DNA from: Comamonadaceae bacterium 2PF
Lineage (GTDB): Bacteria; Pseudomonadota; Gammaproteobacteria; Burkholderiales; Burkholderiaceae_C
DNA: 33,415 nt
Assembly (NCBI GenBank): GCA_005502875.1
Contig: SCMV01000043.1
Coordinates: forward strand, 1-33,415
Direction of reading: 5' to 3'
Numbering within the stretch: position 1 is the first letter of the stretch; each line of letters opens with the position of its first letter. Below the pieces are notes generated by a model that worked only from the letters and a program-made list of their open reading frames with translations, made no database searches and was not told where the DNA came from. Both the position numbers and the translations under genes were made by a program. Shown here piece by piece: positions 17,350-24,597 of this stretch.

Positions 17350-17778
17350 ATGAACCTGCCCGTTTTCCTGCCACCGCTGGCCGGCGGCTTGCTGATCGGC
17401 GCGGCCTCGGTGCTGCTGCTCATCGGCCTGGGCCGCATCGCCGGCATCAGCGGCATCGCCTTCGGGCTGATGGACCGCCCGAACTGGAACGTCGCCAACC
17501 TCTGGCGTGTGGGTTTCGTGCTGGGGATGGTGGCCGCGGGCTGGGTGTGGACGCAATGGACGGGCCTGCCCATGCAACCCGAGCGCGCCGGCAACGTCCC
17601 CCTGTTGATCGTCGCGGGTCTGTTGGTGGGCTTTGGCACCTCGCTGGGCAGCGGCTGCACCAGCGGTCATGGCGTGTGTGGGCTGGGCAGGCTGTCGCTG
17701 CGCTCGCTGGCCGCGGTGGCAACGTTCATGCTGGCCGCAGGCCTGACCGTCTTCGTGGTGCGCCACGCGCTGCCCTGA
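17350..17778 (+). CDS. YeeE/YedE family membrane protein (sulfur-compound transport), first subunit
   Basis: A 142-residue, very hydrophobic inner-membrane protein with about four transmembrane segments (around residues 8-30, 52-70, 85-102, 117-138). The motif [12 protein letters not shown] at 101-111 contains C103 and C110, matching the conserved cysteines of YeeE/YedE transporters, which import thiosulfate or related sulfur species in characterised members. It is about half the size of full-length YeeE; the next gene supplies a second half, as commonly seen in proteobacteria. The start ATG follows GGAG at 17339-17342. Transport substrate is inferred; proximity to metY fits sulfur assimilation, although some paired forms are tied to sulfide/persulfide detoxification. 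Confidence 0.85.
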   Translation: MNLPVFLPPLAGGLLIGAASVLLLIGLGRIAGISGIAFGLMDRPNWNVANLWRVGFVLGMVAAGWVWTQWTGLPMQPERAGNVPLLIVAGLLVGFGTSLGSGCTSGHGVCGLGRLSLRSLAAVATFMLAAGLTVFVVRHALP

Positions 17779-17792
17779 AAGGCCTTTCACCC

Positions 17793-18248
17793 ATGTCGCG
17801 CTCCACACACCCCAACACCGCTCACCCCTGGCACGGCTTCGTGATCGCCCTGGGCGTGGGCCTGTTCTTCGGCTGGGGGCTCGCGCTCTCGGACATGACC
17901 AACCCGCTGACGGTGCAGGCCTTCCTCGACGTGGCGGGCGACTGGAACCCGGCCCTGGCCTTCGTCATGGGCGCAGCGGTGCTGGTCAGCCTGCTGGGTT
18001 TCCAGTGGCTGCTGAAAAAGCGCCAAGCCCCCATCTGCGGTGACGTGTTCCACCTGCCGCAGAACAAGGCAATCGACTGGCGCCTGCTGGGCGGTGCCGC
18101 GCTGTTCGGCATCGGCTGGGGCCTGGCCGGCTACTGCCCCGGCCCGGCCCTGACCAGCCTGTTGGCCGGCAACACCGAGGTGTGGGTGTTCGTGCCGGCC
18201 ATGCTGGCGGGTGCCTGGCTGCAGCGGCAGACCAACCGCCCTCGCTGA
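17793..18248 (+). CDS. YeeE/YedE family (DUF6691-type) membrane protein, second subunit
   Basis: A 151-residue membrane protein beginning at ATG 17793, 14 bases after the upstream stop; the open frame before it has no plausible start and lies over other genes. About four transmembrane segments are visible (around 14-33, 53-72, 98-115, 128-146). It carries C82 (PICGDVF) and C115 in GYCPGPAL, the signature of the second half of split YeeE/YedE pairs. It most likely forms one transporter with the preceding protein. The C-terminus is short and basic (RQTNRPR), consistent with a cytoplasmic end. Family assignment is strong; the substrate is not shown by the sequence. Confidence 0.85.
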   Translation: MSRSTHPNTAHPWHGFVIALGVGLFFGWGLALSDMTNPLTVQAFLDVAGDWNPALAFVMGAAVLVSLLGFQWLLKKRQAPICGDVFHLPQNKAIDWRLLGGAALFGIGWGLAGYCPGPALTSLLAGNTEVWVFVPAMLAGAWLQRQTNRPR

Positions 18249-18262
18249 ACCTCCGATGCAGC

Positions 18263-18281
18263 GCGCCTGTCCAACAGGCGC
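18263..18281. terminator. Hairpin between convergent YeeE/YedE and metY genes
   Basis: GCGCCTGT (18263-18270), loop CCA, ACAGGCGC (18274-18281) is a perfect 8-base-pair stem located between two converging stops. There is no T-run on either side, so it is not a textbook intrinsic terminator, but the position suggests a bidirectional transcription end or 3' stabilising structure. Confidence 0.45.
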
Positions 18282-18328
18282 TCAAGGGTGCAACGCAGCA
18301 ACCGCCTCGGCTGCCGCATCCCCGCCGA

Positions 18329-19615
18329 TCAGGCCTTGGCCAGCGCCTGGTCCAGGTCGGCCAGCAGGTCGTCGATGTGCTCGATGCCGATCGACAGGCG
18401 CACCGTGTCTTCTGCCACGCCGGCCTTGGCCAGCTCTTCGGGCGTCAACTGGCGGTGCGTGGTCGACGCCGGGTGCGTGGCCAGCGAGCGCACGTCGCCG
18501 ATGTTGACCAGGCGCGTGAACAGCTGCAGCGCATCGAGGAAGCGCTCGCCGCCCTGGCGCCCCCCCGGCACACCAAACGTGAGCACGCCCGAGCCCTGGC
18601 CCGACAGGTACTTCTGCACCAGGTGGTGCTCCGGGTGATCGGGCAGGCCCGCGTAGTTGACCCACTCCACGCGCGCGTGCTTTTGCAAGTGCTGCGCGAT
18701 CTTGAGCGTGTTCTGGCTGATGCGGTCCATGCGCAGGCCCAGCGTCTCTACCCCTTGCAGGATCAGGAAGGCGTTGAAGGGCGAGAGCGCCGCGCCCATG
18801 TTGCGCAGGGGCACCACGCGCGCCCGGCCGATGTAGGCGGCTGCGCCCAGCGCCTCGGTGTAGACCACACCGTGGTAGCTCACGTCGGGCTCGTTCAAGC
18901 GCTTGAAGCGCTGCTTGTGCTGGGCCCAGGGGAACTTGCCCGAGTCGATGATGGCGCCACCGATGCTGGTGCCGTGCCCGCCGATGTACTTGGTCAGAGA
19001 CTGCACGACGATGTCGGCGCCGTGCTCGATGGGCCGGCACAGGTAAGGCGAAGGCACGGTGTTGTCGACGATCAGCGGCACGCCGTGGCGGTGCGCGATC
19101 TCGGCGATGCGCGCGATGTCGGTGATGGCGCCCGACGGGTTGCCCAAGGACTCGACGAAGATGGCCTTGGTGCGCTCGTCGATGAGCTTTTCGAAGCTGG
19201 CCGGGTCGCGGTGGTCGGCAAAGCGTGCGGTGATGCCGTACTGCGGCAGCGTGTGCGCGAACAGGTTGTAGGTGCCACCGTACAGCGCGGTCGACGAGAC
19301 GAAGTTGTCACCCGCTTCGGCGATGGTCTGGATGGCGTAGGTGACCGCCGCCTGACCCGATGCCAGCGCCAGCGCACCGATGCCGCCTTCGAGCGCCGCG
19401 ATGCGCTTTTCCAGCACATCGGTCGTCGGGTTCATGATGCGGGTGTAGATGTTGCCCGCCACCTTGAGGTCGAACAAATCGGCGCCATGCTGGGCGCTGT
19501 CGAAGGCGTAAGCCACCGTCTGGTAAAGGGGCACGGCCACCGACTTGGTGGTCGGGTCCGGCGAGTAGCCGGCGTGCACGGACAGGGTCTCGAACTTCCA
19601 GTTTTCCTGGCTCAT
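18329..19615 (-). CDS. metY: O-acetylhomoserine sulfhydrylase (O-acetylhomoserine aminocarboxypropyltransferase)
   Basis: A 428-residue PLP enzyme of the Cys/Met metabolism family that makes homocysteine from O-acetylhomoserine and sulfide in the cytoplasm. Landmarks include the opening FETLSVHAGY, ALEGGIGALALASGQAA (75-90), SSTALYGGTYNLF (108-119), ESLGNPSG, the PLP-contacting D184 in IVDNTVPSPY, and the PLP lysine K209 in SLTKYIGGHGTS. Arg residues in SLATHPASTTH and the ~430 length are typical of MetY rather than the shorter MetB/MetZ. A good ribosome binding site (AAAGGAG) lies 7 bases before the ATG. It converges on the YeeE/YedE pair. No riboswitch could be recognised in the upstream region. 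Confidence 0.93.
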   Translation of the reverse strand: MSQENWKFETLSVHAGYSPDPTTKSVAVPLYQTVAYAFDSAQHGADLFDLKVAGNIYTRIMNPTTDVLEKRIAALEGGIGALALASGQAAVTYAIQTIAEAGDNFVSSTALYGGTYNLFAHTLPQYGITARFADHRDPASFEKLIDERTKAIFVESLGNPSGAITDIARIAEIAHRHGVPLIVDNTVPSPYLCRPIEHGADIVVQSLTKYIGGHGTSIGGAIIDSGKFPWAQHKQRFKRLNEPDVSYHGVVYTEALGAAAYIGRARVVPLRNMGAALSPFNAFLILQGVETLGLRMDRISQNTLKIAQHLQKHARVEWVNYAGLPDHPEHHLVQKYLSGQGSGVLTFGVPGGRQGGERFLDALQLFTRLVNIGDVRSLATHPASTTHRQLTPEELAKAGVAEDTVRLSIGIEHIDDLLADLDQALAKA

Positions 19616-19860
19616 TTTGCTTTCTCCTTTGGCGAACAGCCCTCCACCGTACCGGATGGTGCAAAGGTTGCCAAGTGAGGAGTTCAGACATGGGCATGAG
19701 GTCGGCTCATGTGGGCCGCCCCAGTGGGATCCCGGCCCCTTGTTCGCGGGTTTGGAGGGCGCCGGGCCGTTGAAATCGGACAGGTCTTGTTACAGAAATG
19801 AGAAGATCGCCGCACCGAGGCCGATGAACGGCCCGCATCACCTTCAGGGAAGAAAGAACC
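19616..19860. other. Divergent intergenic region between metY and the PEP-CTERM gene
   Basis: A 245-base region carries the upstream signals of both divergent genes. Next to metY there is its ribosome binding site and a short CACC...GGTG inverted repeat. Next to the + gene an AGGGAAG-like ribosome binding site occurs about 8 bases before the ATG. I see no convincing promoter pair, no RNA gene and no credible ORF. Confidence 0.4.
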
Positions 19861-21225
19861 ATGCGACGCCTGTCACGCCGCCTGTCTGAACGCACACGTT
19901 TGAAGTCGATCGCCAGCTTGTTGGTCGGCTTCGGCTTGACCTCCGCTTCGCTGAACGCGCATGCCATTTCATTGCTGACGCCAGGCACCACCACGTACAG
20001 CCAGTTCCTGAGCAGCGTTGAGCCCATTGACATCGGCGAGCAACACACCGTTGTGCTTGACGTCAGGGACGGCGATTTCATCCTGGATGCATCCCTGAAC
20101 AACCGAGGCACCGTGCACGTGCGCGGGCCGGCACCTTACGCTTTTGAGGGGTTGCAGATGTTCTCCCCCGAATCGCACGTCAACCAAGGGCGCTGGATCA
20201 TCGATCAAGTGGCAGCAGGCCTGGGCGCGGTGCAGAACGATTCGGGCGTCATCGAGATCAGGGAGCAAAGCCTCCTGGTGGTGTTTCAGACCCTGGGTGG
20301 ACGCATCCAAGGGACAGACGCAAGCAGTCAACTGCAAGACAGCTTGCTGCGCAACGCCACCCTGGCTGGCCACTTGCATGTCAAGTCGACAGAAACGTCT
20401 GGCACGCTGACCATAGAAGGACAAGTGCAATTCAGCGAGATGCATGTCAATGGCTCCACCACCCTGAAGGGCAATGGACACACGGTGCTGCGCGGCGCTT
20501 CGGGCAACAGTGGCGCCACGCGCCCGCCTTACTTGCTCATCGGTGCGGGGCACAGCGTTGACGCCGCAGGACCGATGCTGAACCTGTACCTGATCAATCA
20601 AGGCCAGCTGCAGGTGGCGGCTCAGCAAACACTCAACAGCGATTCATCGCTGCTGCAAATGGATGCCGACGCGCGCCTGATCGTTCAAGGTGATCTTCGG
20701 GCAAAAGACATCGATGTCAGTGCGGGCACCATTGACTTGCACAACAGCGGCCTCGTGACAGGTGATGTCGATGTGCAGCAGGGGCGATTGGTCTTGCACA
20801 ACTTCACCGAGCTTGACCGGGTCCACAGCAAGATCGGAGCCGCCATCGAAGGCGACCTGACCCTTTCAGACCAATCGCAACTCGAGGTGCTCGTCGGTCA
20901 AGGCGACCCGTTCGCCCTTCTCGAGGTCTGGGGCAATGCATCGCTGGACGGCGAGCTGGTCGTGACTTTCCTTGATGGCGTGAGGGTGTCACCCAGCTTC
21001 GAGGTGATTTTCTCGGCGAATTCGCTGCAGGGCAGCTTCCGCTCGCTTCGCGTCAATGGCACTGGCGCCCTGCCTTGGAGTTTCGTCCAGCAACAAAAGG
21101 GCGGTCAGCTCACCGTGACCATCACCGCTGTGCCCGAACCCGGCACCTGGGGCCTGATGCTGTGCGGACTGGGCGTGGTCGGTTGGCGCCTGCGCCGACG
21201 CACGCCCACTCAAACCGCGCACTGA
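19861..21225 (+). CDS. PEP-CTERM sorting domain protein with beta-repeat ectodomain
   Basis: A 454-residue exported protein. The N-terminus is basic (MRRLSRRLSERTRLK), followed by a hydrophobic stretch (SLLVGFGLTSASL) and a likely signal peptidase site after AHA near residue 35. The body is Gly/Asn/Thr/Leu-rich with repeated short strands such as LTIEGQVQFSEMHVNG, LRAKDIDVSAGTIDLHNSG and VQQGRLVLHNFTEL, suggesting a beta-helical or adhesin-like fold. The C-terminus has the full PEP-CTERM signal: VPEPGTWG at 424-431, a hydrophobic helix and a final RLRRR cluster. Such proteins are processed by an exosortase and usually linked to exopolysaccharide or biofilm. No exosortase gene is in this window. 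The specific role is unknown. Confidence 0.85.
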   Translation: MRRLSRRLSERTRLKSIASLLVGFGLTSASLNAHAISLLTPGTTTYSQFLSSVEPIDIGEQHTVVLDVRDGDFILDASLNNRGTVHVRGPAPYAFEGLQMFSPESHVNQGRWIIDQVAAGLGAVQNDSGVIEIREQSLLVVFQTLGGRIQGTDASSQLQDSLLRNATLAGHLHVKSTETSGTLTIEGQVQFSEMHVNGSTTLKGNGHTVLRGASGNSGATRPPYLLIGAGHSVDAAGPMLNLYLINQGQLQVAAQQTLNSDSSLLQMDADARLIVQGDLRAKDIDVSAGTIDLHNSGLVTGDVDVQQGRLVLHNFTELDRVHSKIGAAIEGDLTLSDQSQLEVLVGQGDPFALLEVWGNASLDGELVVTFLDGVRVSPSFEVIFSANSLQGSFRSLRVNGTGALPWSFVQQQKGGQLTVTITAVPEPGTWGLMLCGLGVVGWRLRRRTPTQTAH

Positions 21226-21253
21226 AGCGCAAAGCGGCCGAGGCCACTCGGCC

Positions 21254-22519
21254 TCAATGCACCCCGGCTTTCACCTTCACCGCCCCCACGTCCCGCAGCG
21301 CAGGTGCCTGCTCGCCAAACAGCACAGGCAGGTAGTCGCGCTGCTGCGCCCTGCCCCGCCTCATCAGCCACGCCCGGCCGCCCGGCAATAGCCCCGCCAC
21401 GCGGTGCAGGGCCTGGTTGAACACCATCATCCAAAGCGGGTACCAAGGCAGCGTCCACACCGGCAGGCCGAGGTCACGCAGCGTCTCATTGCCCATGCAG
21501 GTGCGCGCGATGCTCAGCTGCATCGACCGGTTGAAGCGCCCCATCAGCCAGCCCCAGCGCGGGTAGTGGCGGTGCAGCGGTTCATTGGCCAGGGCCTGCG
21601 CCAGGCGGGCGCTGTCGGCATCGGCCATGCGCTGGCTCAGCAGGTTCTTGAACAGCCAGGCCATGCCCGAGCGCTCGCCATCGGCCAGGTCGTGCAGCAG
21701 GCTTTCGTCCACGCCATTGACCCAGGCGATGCAACGCCACAGGTGCATGACGGCGGCCTTGTCTTCTCGGCTGAGCGGGATGCCCACCAGCTTCATGCCC
21801 AGCAGGTAGACCACGCTGAAGCCCAGGTAGGTGGCCTGCATGTCGGTCTGGTTGACGGGCACGCCCAGGTCGGCTTCGTCCCACGTGGTTTGCTGAGAGA
21901 CGTGGTGGCGCACCAGCGCGTGGATGATGCGCACGCGCAAGGTGCTCTTGAAGCCGTCGCCACCGCGCAGCATGGCGCCGGGCTCGGTCACGTCGATCCA
22001 CCACTTGGTGGTCTCGGCGATGCGACGGGCGGCGCCCTTCTCCAGCGCACCGGTGGCCAGCAAGGTCTGGTTGACGGCAGCGAGTTGGTAGCCGGCCATC
22101 AGGCCCGTCACGGCCAAGGCACGCATGCCGGCGCGACCGCCCAACCCGCACACCTGCGCACCACGGGTCAGCAACCGCTCGTCCACCCAATCAGGCAGGC
22201 GCTCGACGTGCTCAAAAAAATCACGCAAAGCAGGTGGCGCATCGGGCACGGAGGCCAAGCCACCTTCGATGGCCTGGTTGACCTGGGCCCAGGCCGCGCG
22301 CATGCCGCTGGCCTGCATCCACGCCACCAACCGGTCGGCCTGCGGGTCGCCTTGCAGCAAACCCTTTCCCAGCTTGGCCCACTCGGCTTCGGTGGGTTCG
22401 GTGGACACCCCTGGAGGGATCTGGCCGACGATCAGGCGCGCCGCGCGGCGGGCGCGCGCCACCTCGCTGCCATGGCGAGCGGGGAAGGCGGCGGCTGGAC
22501 CAGGTTGGAAGGCGCTCAT
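21254..22519 (-). CDS. MpaB/DUF2236 family oxygenase-like protein
   Basis: A 421-residue protein of the DUF2236 (oxygenase MpaB / latex-clearing-protein-like) family. I chose ATG 22519, which has GAGGA eight bases upstream; a TTG five codons earlier at 22534 would overlap the stop of the SDR gene. Family landmarks are GYQLAAVNQTLLATGAL, RRIAETTKWWIDVTEPGAM, RVRIIHALVRHH (H200, H205, H206) and VNQTDMQATYLGFSVVYLLG. In Lcp proteins a histidine in the equivalent helix binds heme b; H200 is the candidate here, by inference. A later stretch (LPWYPLWMMVFNQALHRVAGLL) is hydrophobic and could associate with the membrane. It is probably co-transcribed with the upstream SDR. The substrate is unknown. 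Confidence 0.8.
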   Translation of the reverse strand: MSAFQPGPAAAFPARHGSEVARARRAARLIVGQIPPGVSTEPTEAEWAKLGKGLLQGDPQADRLVAWMQASGMRAAWAQVNQAIEGGLASVPDAPPALRDFFEHVERLPDWVDERLLTRGAQVCGLGGRAGMRALAVTGLMAGYQLAAVNQTLLATGALEKGAARRIAETTKWWIDVTEPGAMLRGGDGFKSTLRVRIIHALVRHHVSQQTTWDEADLGVPVNQTDMQATYLGFSVVYLLGMKLVGIPLSREDKAAVMHLWRCIAWVNGVDESLLHDLADGERSGMAWLFKNLLSQRMADADSARLAQALANEPLHRHYPRWGWLMGRFNRSMQLSIARTCMGNETLRDLGLPVWTLPWYPLWMMVFNQALHRVAGLLPGGRAWLMRRGRAQQRDYLPVLFGEQAPALRDVGAVKVKAGVH

Positions 22520-22530
22520 GGGGTCGGTCC

Positions 22531-23418
22531 TCAACGGTTGTGGTGCGGTGCCACGGCAGCGGCAGCGCGCAAGGCAGCGTCGCTCACAGGCCCTTCGGAC
22601 GGGTCGAGGAAGAGGTCGATGATGGGCGTGACACCGGGCTTGAGCAGGTAGCCGGAGAAGTCGCTGACACCGGCCTGGCGCAGCACGGCCTCGTCGATGA
22701 GGCTGCGACCGGTCAGCGATCGGGCGTCAGCGGTTAGGACGTGCCAGGCCGCGTCGGCCATGATCTCTGGCTTGCGGCCCATCTCGCCCAGGCCCACGCT
22801 GGCCACGTTCAGCGCCGAGGTGGCGATGATGGTCTGCGGCCACAGCGTGTTCACCGCGATGCCTTGGGCCTTGAGCTCTTCGGCCAGGCCGAGCGCGATC
22901 AAGCTCATGGCGTACTTCGACGTGGTGTAGGCCGCGTGCACGCCCAGCCACTTGGGGTCGAGGTTCAATGGCGGCGACAGCGACAGGATGTGCGGGTTGG
23001 CCGCGCGCTTGAGGTGCGGCAGGCAGGCCTGCGCGCACACGAAGCTGCCGCGCACGTTGATGTCCATCATCAGGTCGTAGCGCTTGAGCGGGGTGTCGGG
23101 CGTGCGCGTGAGGCTGATGGCGCTGGCGTTGTTGACCAGGATGTCGATGCCACCGAAGTGCTCGGCCGCGCGGGCCACGGCGGCTTGCACGGCGTCCTCG
23201 TCGCGGATGTCGACCTGCAGGGCCAGGGCCCGGCCGCCAGCGGCCTCGACTTCGGCTGCAGCGGTGTGGATGGTGCCGGGCAGGCGCGGGTCGGGCTCGG
23301 CGGTTTTGGCCGCGATGACGACGTTGGCGCCATCGCGCGCGGCGCGCAGCGCGATCGCCAGGCCGATGCCGCGGCTGGCGCCGCTGATGAAGAGGGTCTT
23401 GCCTTGCAGGGTGGCCAT
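22531..23418 (-). CDS. SDR family oxidoreductase (HSDL2-like)
   Basis: A 295-residue short-chain dehydrogenase/reductase. The cofactor motif GASRGIG lies at 13-19, NNAS at 96-99, and the catalytic YTTSK at 164-168, with the serine in ILSLSPP around 146-148. Ala39-Lys-Thr after the second strand suggests NADP(H) preference. The SPPLNL phrase and the WLGVHAAYTTSKYAMS block are characteristic of the hydroxysteroid-dehydrogenase-like-2 subfamily, often tied to lipid or acyl metabolism. The gene is upstream of, and 11 bases from, the MpaB-like gene on the same strand. It starts 72 bases after the AraC-family gene. Enzyme class is firm; substrate unknown. Confidence 0.9.
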   Translation of the reverse strand: MATLQGKTLFISGASRGIGLAIALRAARDGANVVIAAKTAEPDPRLPGTIHTAAAEVEAAGGRALALQVDIRDEDAVQAAVARAAEHFGGIDILVNNASAISLTRTPDTPLKRYDLMMDINVRGSFVCAQACLPHLKRAANPHILSLSPPLNLDPKWLGVHAAYTTSKYAMSLIALGLAEELKAQGIAVNTLWPQTIIATSALNVASVGLGEMGRKPEIMADAAWHVLTADARSLTGRSLIDEAVLRQAGVSDFSGYLLKPGVTPIIDLFLDPSEGPVSDAALRAAAAVAPHHNR

Positions 23419-23490
23419 GTGAGCTGATGGGTTGTCAAATCAGGCCCGAACCATAACGAGGTGGATGCCCTCGCGGCTTGCGTCAACTGG

Positions 23491-24285
23491 CTAATCTGGG
23501 GAAACCCCTGACTCGTTCCAGACGCTCAGTTCGCGCGAGCCAGCCACGATGTCGCTGGGCCGCAGCCCCGTGATCTGGCGGATGGCGTGGCTGAAGTGGG
23601 TGGCATCGGGGTAGCCCAGGGACAGGGCCAGTTGGGTCAGGTTGCTCCCCGACTGAACGCGCGCCAGCATGGCGCGAGCCCGAGTCCAGGCCCGAAAGTC
23701 CCGCCACCCCATGCCCATCTCGGCCTTGAACAGGTGCATGAAGCGCGACGGCGAAAGGCCGCAGTGCGCGGCTGCATCGGCGGCCTGCCAGGCCAGCGTG
23801 GGGTCGCACCTCACGCGCTGGACGACATCCGCGATCCGGCCTTCGACTTCGCGACGAGCCAGGGCCTGGCCCAACACCAACCGATCCAGTTCGGCATCGA
23901 TGCTGCGCCGATCCGCCTGCCAGGCTTGCAGGTGAGCCAAGTCAAGGGAAGCCAACGCAGTGATCTCTGCGGGAGAGGGTTGACGCGCTGTGGCAGCACC
24001 GCGGGCTTCATCGATGGCTGCCCCGAAGTCCATTTCCGCCAGGTAACAAACGACTTGCCCCGAACTCGCCTCGACTTGATGAGGGGTGCTCGCAGAGACG
24101 TGCACGGCCACACGCCCTCGCACGACGTCACCCGTGGGGCCCGTGACGCTCAGCTCCCCTCCCACCGGCAGGTACCACGCGGAAGCTGCCAGCTTGCGCT
24201 CGCGTGGTTTACCCAGGGCGCCGCGGTACAGCACCCGCTCGGTAGAGATGTACAACAAGGCACTGGACGGCGGCATGCACAGCAT
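23491..24285 (-). CDS. AraC family transcriptional regulator
   Basis: A DNA-binding regulator of about 264 residues. The C-terminal ~100 residues contain the two helix-turn-helix units of AraC: AWQAADAAAHCGLSPSRFMH then LFKAEMGMGWRDF, and LTQLALSLGYPDATHFSHAI followed by ITGLRPSDI. The N-terminal sensing part (LYISTERVLYRGALG ... SAWYLPVGG) resembles the cupin-like domain of small AraC proteins. The start is uncertain: the frame is open to 24513, but the extra N-terminal sequence is Cys/Pro/Arg-rich and unlike this family, so I favour ATG 24285 or 24276. Neither has a clear ribosome binding site. It may control the SDR and MpaB-like genes immediately downstream. Confidence 0.82.
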   Translation of the reverse strand: MLCMPPSSALLYISTERVLYRGALGKPRERKLAASAWYLPVGGELSVTGPTGDVVRGRVAVHVSASTPHQVEASSGQVVCYLAEMDFGAAIDEARGAATARQPSPAEITALASLDLAHLQAWQADRRSIDAELDRLVLGQALARREVEGRIADVVQRVRCDPTLAWQAADAAAHCGLSPSRFMHLFKAEMGMGWRDFRAWTRARAMLARVQSGSNLTQLALSLGYPDATHFSHAIRQITGLRPSDIVAGSRELSVWNESGVSPD

Positions 24286-24400
24286 TGTCGTGCACGTGAA
24301 GGGAACGCAGGGCGGTGCCCGCGGCCGAGCGCACGCACAAAAGCTGACGCTTGACCTCGAATACATGGGCTGACTTGATGACCGATGCGCACCCATGTCG

Positions 24401-24430
24401 GCCCCGCCTCCATCGGACGCGGGGCTTTTT
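24401..24430 (+). terminator. Orphan intrinsic terminator, + strand
   Basis: GCCCCGC (24401-24407) pairs with GCGGGGC (24419-24425) and is followed by TTTTT. It is a textbook Rho-independent terminator reading on the + strand, but the annotated gene upstream (the araC-type gene) is on the opposite strand. It must end either a small RNA, a decayed gene or antisense transcription. Confidence 0.75.
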
Positions 24431-24506
24431 GCATTTCTGGCCTGCTCAGGCGTGAACAAGGGCACAAAAACCATGCGCGGCTGAGAGGTCATCTGCCCCG
24501 CCATGC

Positions 24507-24536
24507 TTGACACGGGCCTCCCTTCGCATCAAAAAT
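24507..24536 (+). promoter_or_regulatory. Sigma-70-type promoter of the RND efflux operon
   Basis: A perfect -35 hexamer TTGACA (24507-24512) is followed after 18 bases by AAAAAT (24531-24536), four of six matches to the -10 consensus. It lies about 60 bases before the adaptor ATG and its downstream edge abuts the TetR-type palindrome, the usual arrangement for repression. Confidence 0.55.
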
Positions 24537-24553
24537 GAATGAACGTTCATTCA
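24536..24553. promoter_or_regulatory. TetR-type operator, perfect 18-base palindrome
   Basis: TGAATGAACGTTCATTCA is a perfect inverted repeat over 18 bases, placed at the expected transcription start of the efflux operon. AT-rich palindromes with GAAC/GTTC cores are typical TetR/AcrR operators, and a TetR gene lies at the end of this operon (30590-31204). Binding by that protein is inference. Confidence 0.7.
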
Positions 24554-24597
24554 GTTGTTCAGTTTTTCATTCACCCGAGCACCGATCGAGGCCTTCC

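Larger units (their letters stand above)
24286..24597. other. Divergent intergenic region between araC-type gene and RND efflux operon
   Basis: This 312-base stretch holds, on the + strand, an inverted repeat (24363-24398), an orphan intrinsic terminator (24401-24430), a promoter (-35 TTGACA, -10 AAAAAT) and a TetR-type palindrome (24536-24553). The first ~90 bases could be the 3' remnant of a + strand coding region ending in TGA at 24373. I see no intact gene here. Confidence 0.5.

Noticed and set aside
19776-19792. Possible sigma-54 promoter before the PEP-CTERM gene
   Set aside because: CGGACAGGTCTTGT has GG and TTG elements as in PrsR-controlled promoters, but the spacing is one base short and TGGCAC is poorly matched.
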